DNA from: an uncultured Prevotella sp.
GTDB lineage: Bacteria; Bacteroidota; Bacteroidia; Bacteroidales; Bacteroidaceae
DNA length: 18,153 bases
Direction: 5' to 3'
Assembly (NCBI GenBank): GCA_900553965.1
Contig: USFX01000026.1
Span: 1-18,153, forward strand
Shown here: in pieces, positions 7,235 through 12,391 of the stretch
Layout of the letters: each line of letters begins with the position of its first letter
Numbering within the stretch: position 1 is the first letter of the stretch
Program-made: the position numbers and the translations under genes
The notes under the pieces: generated by a model
Seen by the model: only the letters and a program-made list of their open reading frames with translations
Database searches by the model: none
Told to the model about the DNA's origin: nothing

Positions 7235-7874
7235 AGTCGCCGAGCTTCCGGCGCAGGCGTGTGATGTTTACGTCGACGGTGCGGTCGAGCACGACGACCT
7301 CGTCGCTCCATACGCGCGACAGGATTTCCTCGCGCGAGAAGATGCGTCCGGGGTTGGCGATGAGCAGACGGAGAATCTCCAGTTCCTTCTTCGGCAGGGG
7401 CACCTCCGTGCCGTCGACGGTGAGCCGCTTCTGTGCCGTGTCGATGACCAGTCCGAGACAGACGATGAGATCGTCGCCGGCACCGTCGTCGCGGCTGTTC
7501 CGTCGGGTGCGGCGCAGGACGGTCTGGACGCGGGCCAGGACGTTGCGCACGGAGTAGGGCTTCGTGATATAGTCGTCGGCGCCGAGCCGAAGTCCGGCGA
7601 CCATCTCGTCCTCGGTGTCCTTGGCCGTGCAGAAGATAATCGGCACATCGGCCGTCGCGGGATTGTCGCGCATCATGCGGGCCATCCTGAACCCGCTGAT
7701 CTCGCCCATCATGACGTCCAGCAGCACGAGGCCGTAGCTGTGGAGCGGAAGCCGCAGGGCTTCCTCGGCGCTGTAGGCCACGTCGACGTCGTAGCCTTCG
7801 GCCTCCAGATTGAATTGAAGTACGTCGCAGAGGGTTTCTTCGTCGTCTACGACAAGTATCTTTGTCCGTTCCAT
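7182..7874 (-). CDS. OmpR/PhoB-family response regulator (RprY-like)
   Basis: The 230-residue regulator has an N-terminal receiver domain with the acidic pair D10/D11, phospho-acceptor D53 (LVLLDVMM), T83 and K105 (YITKPYS), and a C-terminal OmpR-type winged helix (about 133-229) with KKELEILRLL, FSREEILSRVW, the recognition-helix region VDVNITRLRRKL and the wing ending RPGYGYGFKA. It binds DNA as a dimer when phosphorylated by the kinase encoded immediately downstream. A TATCTTTG promoter box lies 22 bases before its ATG. It heads a two-gene minus-strand operon, with no neighbouring gene that is an obvious target. Confidence 0.95.
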   Translation of the reverse strand: MERTKILVVDDEETLCDVLQFNLEAEGYDVDVAYSAEEALRLPLHSYGLVLLDVMMGEISGFRMARMMRDNPATADVPIIFCTAKDTEDEMVAGLRLGADDYITKPYSVRNVLARVQTVLRRTRRNSRDDGAGDDLIVCLGLVIDTAQKRLTVDGTEVPLPKKELEILRLLIANPGRIFSREEILSRVWSDEVVVLDRTVDVNITRLRRKLGDYGRHIITRPGYGYGFKA

Positions 7875-7896
7875 AATCCGGTGTTTTTGTCCGGTG

Positions 7897-7904
7897 CAAA
7901 GATA
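7897..7904 (-). promoter_or_regulatory. Candidate -7 promoter box for the two-component operon
   Basis: The minus strand reads TATCTTTG, an exact TAnnTTTG match, leaving 22 bases to the regulator ATG. The nearest upstream TTG is at 7933-7931, about 26 bases away and further than usual, so the -33 element is weak or absent. Confidence 0.5.
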
Positions 7905-7988
7905 TGAATAATCCCGGATAAGTATGCCGGCAAGGGCGAGATTTCATAAAAATGTAATATTTAATTAGGTCAGAGTAATGCTTTCAGG

Positions 7989-8100
7989 TCAGAGGTAAGA
8001 GTGATGAGTGAAGAGGTATGATATGTCTTGTCGATTGATGTCGGGCGTATTCATGCAACAAGAGTAATCATACCTCTTCACTCATCACTCTGACCTCTGA
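7989..8100. repeat. Inverted repeat, 33-bp arms, 46-base spacer
   Basis: Arms 7989-8021 and 8068-8100 are complementary at 32 of 33 positions; the core of the left arm reads GAGTGATGAGTGAAGAGG. It has no coding capacity. The size and structure resemble small interspersed palindromic or MITE-like elements. It could fold in either transcript direction. Confidence 0.8.
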
Positions 8101-8154
8101 ACTAAAAATTCCTTACTTTAACATAGGTTAATTCGCTTCCGAACCGCGATTTCT

Positions 8155-8181
8155 GCGCTACGACGCAAAATAGCGCGTTTT
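8155..8181 (+). terminator. Possible intrinsic terminator-like hairpin
   Basis: GCGCTA (8155-8160) pairs with TAGCGC (8171-8176) across a 10-base loop and is followed by GTTTTT. There is no plus-strand gene upstream that would need it, so this may be just another structural element of the region. Confidence 0.25.
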
Positions 8182-8230
8182 TCGTGAAAAATAGGATAGC
8201 CTGACAGTCAGCCACTTACGCTCCGTCGCT

Positions 8231-8390
8231 TCCCGCCGTTGTCTTTTCGTCGAGCCGCGGGGCCCTTACGACCTTGCCGCGGGGGCCTCGCGGCGTTGCA
8301 ACGGCGGCCCCGTTGTCATGCGAAAGCGGCCTCGCCGTGACCCCGGGAGGGCCCCGCGGCTCGGGGACGACCGCCGGACGACGGCGAAAC
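8231..8390. repeat. GC-rich foldback
   Basis: An exact 15-base inverted repeat, CGAGCCGCGGGGCCC at 8251-8265 and its complement at 8349-8363, is extended outward by imperfect pairing (GCCGTTGTC on the left against GACGACGGC on the right). It encloses further short GC stems, such as GGGGCC (8282-8287) with GGCCCC (8306-8311). It may be a repeat element or a structured RNA; nothing identifies a known ncRNA family. Confidence 0.55.
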
Positions 8391-8531
8391 GGCTCCGATT
8401 TAACATTCCTTTACTTCTATTTTGCGTCTTCAAAAAGTGCTTTTTTAACAGAACTTTGCGGACAAATGCCGGCGCCGCAAAGCCGCTTTCAAGCCGTCAT
8501 GCAGTTGTACCTGAATATTCAGGAAACTGTC

Positions 8532-8599
8532 GTAATCCCCAAATTCCTACCTAATTTGGCGATTGTAATCCCCAATTTCGGTAGGAAATTGGGGATTAC
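8532..8599. repeat. Two alternative hairpins sharing one right arm
   Basis: GTAATCCCCAATTTC (8565-8579) pairs perfectly with 8585-8599 across a 5-base loop. A second, outer arm, GTAATCCCCAAATTCCTACC (8532-8551), can instead pair with 8580-8599 at 19 of 20 positions. Only one of the two can form at a time. Confidence 0.7.
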
Positions 8600-8669
8600 G
8601 TTCACTAAATTCAGAAATGTCTTTTGCGTAAAAAGCAGGGAAATGTAATGCGGTTAACGAAAAAAGAGC

Positions 8670-8677
8670 TATTTTTG
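8670..8677 (+). promoter_or_regulatory. Candidate -7 promoter box for the micro-gene pair and possibly dgt
   Basis: TATTTTTG is an exact TAnnTTTG match 31 bases before the ATG at 8709, followed by a strong ribosome-binding site (AAAGGAGAA). No convincing -33 TTTG is seen at the expected distance. Confidence 0.45.
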
Positions 8678-8708
8678 CAGATGAAACAATAAAGAAAGGA
8701 GAACGGTT

Positions 8709-8873
8709 ATGTTAGGCGTTAATTCACAAAGAGAACTCATATCCGGCAAATTCGCGGAAGAAGTCCGCTCGGCAATACTACGTGGTATGAACGGCGAACT
8801 CACGGACGCGGAAAAGGAGAATATCAGGAAGAACAGGGAAATAAGGAAAAGATACAGGACTGTATGGAAATAA
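8709..8873 (+). CDS. Small hypothetical protein (54 aa)
   Basis: The frame ATG 8709 to TAA 8871-8873 encodes 54 residues: MLGVNSQRELISGKFAEEVR at the start, a probably helical middle (SAILRGMNGELTDAEKEN) and a strongly basic end (RKNREIRKRYRTVWK). Support for it being real: a TATTTTTG promoter box, a strong Shine-Dalgarno (AAAGGAGAA, 6 bases before the ATG, unusual for this phylum), and balanced codon use. A second, acidic micro-frame overlaps its stop. I recognise no family. The basic C-terminus would suit nucleic-acid or ribosome binding, but that is a guess. Confidence 0.5.
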   Translation: MLGVNSQRELISGKFAEEVRSAILRGMNGELTDAEKENIRKNREIRKRYRTVWK

Positions 8874-8950
8874 ATGACATACAAGAGGAAATCGAAATCT
8901 CTGTTCTTGACGATGATGTTTGTCTGAAATCGGATATGGAGATGTTCTAA
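8864..8950 (+). CDS. Acidic micro-ORF (28 aa), overlapping the previous gene
   Basis: ATG 8864 to TAA 8948-8950 encodes 28 residues beginning MEINDIQEEIEISVLDDD. Its start lies inside the end of the 54-residue gene (ATGGAAATAA, a 10-base overlap), the arrangement of a translationally coupled pair. It is very acidic where its partner is very basic. It is too short for coding statistics; it could equally be a chance frame, or the displaced C-terminus of the first gene after a frameshift. Confidence 0.3.
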   Translation: MEINDIQEEIEISVLDDDVCLKSDMEMF

Positions 8951-9023
8951 AGATGTATTTCTCACATTTTCCCGAAAGACACATAATTATATAGCCATAG
9001 GCATAACAGGAATAAAAATACCC

Positions 9024-10361
9024 ATGAACTGGCAACAACTCATCACCAACAAGCGGCTCGGACAGGAAGAGCGGCACAGTGAGCGGCATGACGACCGCAC
9101 GGAATTCAAGCGCGACTACGACCGGCTGATATTCTCGGCACCTTTCCGCCGGCTGCAGAACAAGACGCAGGTGTTCCCCCTTCCGGGAAGCATCTTTGTC
9201 CACAACCGGCTGACCCACAGTCTAGAAGTGGCCAGCGTGGGCATGTCGCTGGGCTCGGACGTGGCGTCACGGCTCATGGAGCGCCGTCCGGAGCTGCGGC
9301 AGACGATGATCGGCGAGATTGGCCAGATTGTCGCCACGGCCTGTCTTGCCCACGACCTGGGCAATCCGCCGTTCGGTCATTCCGGCGAGAAAGCCATACA
9401 GACGTTCTTCACCGAAGGTCCCGGACAGGCTTTGCAGGACAGGCTGAGCGAAGGACTGTGGAACGACATAACGCGCTTCGAGGGAAACGCCAACGCCTTC
9501 CGGCTCCTGACCCACCGCTTCTGCGGACGGCGTCAGGGCGGTTTCGTGATGACATATTCCACGCTGGCCTCCATCGTCAAATATCCCCATGAGTCCGCCG
9601 CGGCCGGAAGTCACGGGAAATTCGGCTTCTTCAGCTGCGAGCGGGACACCTACGTGCGCATCGCCAGTGAGATGGGCATCCGCCAGCTGTCCGCCCCGGG
9701 TGAGCCGCTGCGCTATGCCCGCCACCCGCTGGTCTATCTCGTTGAGGCCGCCGACGACATCTGCTACGAGATAATGGACATCGAGGACGCCCACAAACTC
9801 AAGATACTGTCATACGAAAAGACCTCGGAGCTGCTCCTCGGCTTCTTCCCCGACGACGTGAGGGAGAGCATCCTGCGGCGCATCGACGACGAACAGCTGA
9901 CGGACGACAACGAAAAGGTGGTCTACATGCGCTCCTGTGTCATCGGCTGTCTGGAGCGCGAGTGCGTCGAAGCCTTTGTCCGTCACGAAGAGGAGATACT
10001 CGACGGCCGTCTCACGGGCTGCCTGATCGACCATATCTCCGATGTCCCGCGTGAGGCCTATCGCCGTTGTGTGGCCGTCTCGAAGGCCAGCATCTACTGC
10101 AGCAAGCCCGTCCTCGACGTCGAACTGTCGGGATACAAGATCATGGCGACGCTCATGGAGCAGATGACCGAAGCCGCCGTCCACCCCAGCCGCTTCTATT
10201 CCAAGCAGCTCATCGGCCGCGTCAGCAGCCAGTATGACATCGGCTCGCCCGACCTCGAAACCCGCATCATGGCCGTCATCGACTATATCAGCGGCATGAC
10301 CGACGTCTATGCGCTCGACATCTACCAGAAAATAAACGGCATCAGCTTGCCGATTGTTTAG
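9024..10361 (+). CDS. dgt: Deoxyguanosinetriphosphate triphosphohydrolase-like HD-domain protein
   Basis: The 445-residue enzyme belongs to the HD superfamily of dNTP triphosphohydrolases, which cleave dNTPs (classically dGTP) to the nucleoside and triphosphate. Visible signatures are FRRLQNKTQVFPLP (41-54), the metal-ligand H65 in HNRLTHSLEV, the HD pair H110/D111 in AHDLGNPPFGHSGE, RFEGNANAFR (151-160), and the late metal Asp in EAADDICYEIMDIEDAH (about 244). Length is in the family range. Together with dut it points to pool sanitation, although the two are on opposite strands. An AGGAATAAAAAT sequence precedes the ATG. It may share the promoter at 8670 with the micro-genes. Substrate preference among dNTPs is not predictable. 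Confidence 0.93.
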   Translation: MNWQQLITNKRLGQEERHSERHDDRTEFKRDYDRLIFSAPFRRLQNKTQVFPLPGSIFVHNRLTHSLEVASVGMSLGSDVASRLMERRPELRQTMIGEIGQIVATACLAHDLGNPPFGHSGEKAIQTFFTEGPGQALQDRLSEGLWNDITRFEGNANAFRLLTHRFCGRRQGGFVMTYSTLASIVKYPHESAAAGSHGKFGFFSCERDTYVRIASEMGIRQLSAPGEPLRYARHPLVYLVEAADDICYEIMDIEDAHKLKILSYEKTSELLLGFFPDDVRESILRRIDDEQLTDDNEKVVYMRSCVIGCLERECVEAFVRHEEEILDGRLTGCLIDHISDVPREAYRRCVAVSKASIYCSKPVLDVELSGYKIMATLMEQMTEAAVHPSRFYSKQLIGRVSSQYDIGSPDLETRIMAVIDYISGMTDVYALDIYQKINGISLPIV

Positions 10362-10435
10362 CAAAAGCCCCCTGCGGTAACTCCGTCTTATTTCGTCGCG
10401 CCCGCAGGAAGCGATAAAATAAAAACAGAATATTC

Positions 10436-10466
10436 TTGCTCATTTCCGAAAAAATGACTACCTTTG
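10436..10466 (+). promoter_or_regulatory. Promoter of the rimP-nusA-infB operon
   Basis: TTG (10436-10438) and TACCTTTG (10459-10466) are separated by 20 bases, matching the Bacteroidetes -33/-7 promoter. Transcription would start near 10472, giving a leader of about 60 bases that contains a hairpin. Confidence 0.7.
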
Positions 10467-10479
10467 CAGCGTTCAGTGG

Positions 10480-10518
10480 AATGAGGGGCTTCTCGAAAGC
10501 TCCTCATTTTCATTTTTA
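10480..10518 (+). terminator. Leader hairpin followed by a T-rich tract: possible attenuator
   Basis: AATGAGG (10480-10486) pairs with CCTCATT (10502-10508), and GCTT (10488-10491) with AAGC (10497-10500), separated only by an opposed G and T (10487, 10501), around a 5-base loop; TTTCATTTTT follows. The whole lies between the promoter and the rimP start, so it would act on the operon's own leader. Attenuation is inferred from position only. Confidence 0.45.
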
Positions 10519-10533
10519 ATAACCCAAATGCGT

Positions 10534-11001
10534 ATGATAGATAAGAACGTAGTTGAGACGATTGTGGAGGAGTGGTTGCAGAATGGCGACTACTTTCTCG
10601 TGGACATCAGCATGTCGCCGGACCACCGTATCGTGGTGGAGATAGACCATGCCGACGGTGTGTGGATAGAAGACTGTGCCGAGCTGAGCCGCTTTGTGCA
10701 GGAAAGACTCGGGGAAGAGCTTGATGACTACGATTTGGAGGTCGGCTCGGCCGGCCTCGGACAGCCTTTCAAGGTGGCGCGGCAGTATGTCAACCACGTA
10801 GGAAAGGACGTCGAAGTGCTCACGGCCGAGGGCCGGAAGGTCCAGGGAGTGCTCAAGGATGTCGACGGAGATAGATTCACCGTCACCGTCCGCGAGAAGC
10901 AGAAAGTCGAGGGAAAGAAACGCCCCGTGATGGCCGACGTGGACTATGAGTATGATATGAACAATGTGAAATATACAAAATACCTATTAAGTTTCAAATA
11001 A
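10534..11001 (+). CDS. rimP: Ribosome maturation factor RimP
   Basis: RimP assists maturation of the 30S ribosomal subunit. From ATG 10534 the protein is 155 residues and shows the Bacteroidetes form: IVEEWLQNGDYFLVDISMSP, VVEIDHADGVWIEDCAELSR, then the diagnostic LEVGSAGLGQPFKVARQYVN and an Sm-like C-terminal domain (GKDVEVLTAEGRKVQGVLKD) ending NVKYTKYLLSFK. An ATG two codons earlier (10528) is also possible; I chose 10534 because the family usually begins at MI. It is the first gene of the classical rimP-nusA-infB operon, 7 bases before nusA. Confidence 0.95.
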   Translation: MIDKNVVETIVEEWLQNGDYFLVDISMSPDHRIVVEIDHADGVWIEDCAELSRFVQERLGEELDDYDLEVGSAGLGQPFKVARQYVNHVGKDVEVLTAEGRKVQGVLKDVDGDRFTVTVREKQKVEGKKRPVMADVDYEYDMNNVKYTKYLLSFK

Positions 11002-11008
11002 ACAGGCT

Positions 11009-12268
11009 ATGGCAGCAAAGAAAGAAGAGAAGGGTCCCAGCATGATCGAGACCTTTCAGGAGTTTAAGGAGACAAAGAATATCGACCGTACCACGCTGGT
11101 GAGTGTGTTGGAGGAGAGCTTCCGCAACGTGATAGCAAAGATGTTCGGCAGCGACGAGAACTTCGACGTTATCGTCAACCCCGACAAGGGTGACTTCGAG
11201 ATACACCGCAACCGCGTGGTTGTGGCCGACGGAGAAGTGCAGGACGAGAACAAGGAAATCTCGCTAACCGCCGCACAGAAGATAGAGCCTGACTATGAAG
11301 TGGGAGAGGAAGTCAGCGAAGAGGTTAATTTCAGCGACTTCGGACGCCGTGCAATCCTGAATCTGCGCCAGACGCTGGCCTCGAAGATTCTCGAACTGGA
11401 GCACGACTCCCTCTATAATAAGTATAAGGACAAGGTCGGCCACATCGTCAGCGGTGAGGTCTATCAGATGTGGAAGCGCGAAGTGCTGCTCATCGACGAT
11501 GAAGGCAACGAGCTCCACCTGCCCAAGAGCGAGCAGATTCCCTCGGACACCTATCACAAGGGCGAGACGGTAAGGGCCATCGTCCTGCGTGTGGACAACG
11601 AGAACAACAATCCGCGCATCATCCTCAGCCGTACCAGCACACAGTTCCTGGAGCGTCTGCTGGAGGCCGAGGTTCCCGAAATCAACGACGGACTCATCAC
11701 CATCCGCCGCGTGGCACGCATGCCGGGCGAGCGCGCCAAGGTTGCCGTCGAGAGCTATGACGAGCGCATCGACCCCGTCGGAGCCTGTGTCGGTGTCAAG
11801 GGAAGCCGCGTCCACGGCATCGTCCGTGAGCTCTGCAACGAGAACATCGACGTCATCAACTATTCCAGCAACATGCAGCTGTTCATCCAGCGCGCTCTCA
11901 GCCCCGCCGTCGTGTCAAGCATCACGCTCGACGCGGAGAACCACAAGGCTGAAGTCTACCTCCAGCCCGACCAGGTATCGCTGGCCATAGGCCGCGGCGG
12001 TATGAACATCAAGCTGGCCTCGATGCTCACGGAGTTCACCATCGACGTCTTCCGCGTCGTCAACGAGGGCGAAGCCGATGAGGACATCTATCTCGACGAG
12101 TTTTCCGACGAAATCGACCAATGGATTATCGACGCCATCAAGGCTATCGGACTTGACACGGCAAAGGCAGTCATCAACGCTCCCCGCGAGATGCTCATCG
12201 AAAAGGCAGACCTCGAAGAGGAGACCGTTGACCATCTGCTGAACGTGCTCAGGGCCGAGTTCGAATAA
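11009..12268 (+). CDS. nusA: Transcription termination/antitermination factor NusA
   Basis: NusA binds RNA polymerase and nascent RNA and modulates pausing, termination and antitermination. The 419-residue protein has an N-terminal polymerase-binding domain (about 11-135), an S1 domain (about 141-207, VGHIVSGEVYQMWKREVLLI), KH1 with GVKGSRV (262-268) and KH2 with AIGRGGMNIKLA (326-337), then an acidic tail. The C-terminal acidic repeats of E. coli NusA are absent, as is usual outside the Proteobacteria. It starts 7 bases after rimP and is followed by a short inverted repeat and infB. Confidence 0.96.
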   Translation: MAAKKEEKGPSMIETFQEFKETKNIDRTTLVSVLEESFRNVIAKMFGSDENFDVIVNPDKGDFEIHRNRVVVADGEVQDENKEISLTAAQKIEPDYEVGEEVSEEVNFSDFGRRAILNLRQTLASKILELEHDSLYNKYKDKVGHIVSGEVYQMWKREVLLIDDEGNELHLPKSEQIPSDTYHKGETVRAIVLRVDNENNNPRIILSRTSTQFLERLLEAEVPEINDGLITIRRVARMPGERAKVAVESYDERIDPVGACVGVKGSRVHGIVRELCNENIDVINYSSNMQLFIQRALSPAVVSSITLDAENHKAEVYLQPDQVSLAIGRGGMNIKLASMLTEFTIDVFRVVNEGEADEDIYLDEFSDEIDQWIIDAIKAIGLDTAKAVINAPREMLIEKADLEEETVDHLLNVLRAEFE

Positions 12269-12284
12269 TCAAATGCATAATTCA

Positions 12285-12380
12285 TAATTCGTAATGCATA
12301 ATTATGGATGAGCATTAACAACGGGACGAGTGAAGAAACAGAAAATTAATTGTGCATTGTGCATTATGCATTACGAATTA
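12285..12380. repeat. Inverted repeat between nusA and infB
   Basis: An 18-base arm (12285-12302, TAATTCGTAATGCATAAT) is exactly complementary to 12363-12380. The interior holds further variants of ATGCATAATT and TGTGCATT. It occupies most of the nusA-infB gap and would form a stem in the operon mRNA. This TGCAT-rich, AT-rich form resembles short interspersed palindromes common in Bacteroidales intergenic DNA (from memory). Confidence 0.75.
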
Positions 12381-12391
12381 AAAAGTAAGAT

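Larger units (their letters stand above)
7905..8669. other. Gene-free region between divergent transcription units, rich in inverted repeats
   Basis: No frame here has convincing protein character. The stretch holds, in order: a 33-base-arm inverted repeat (7989-8100), a short hairpin followed by T residues (8155-8181), a GC-rich foldback (about 8231-8390) sharply different in composition from its AT-rich flanks, and two mutually exclusive hairpins (8532-8599). It separates the minus-strand two-component operon from the plus-strand genes. Confidence 0.6.

Noticed and set aside
8274..8648. Open frame of 124 codons on the plus strand
   Set aside because: It spans the GC-rich foldback and the alternative hairpins, changes composition abruptly, has no ribosome-binding site and no family resemblance. 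The open frame is best explained by repeats.
8778..9218. Minus-strand frame of 146 codons across the micro-genes and dgt start
   Set aside because: It covers the certain dgt N-terminus, and its translation has no recognisable character.
10362..10420. dgt terminator (CCTGCGG with CCGCAGG)
   Set aside because: The 7-base stem encloses a loop of nearly 30 bases and has no T tract, which is too weak to call.
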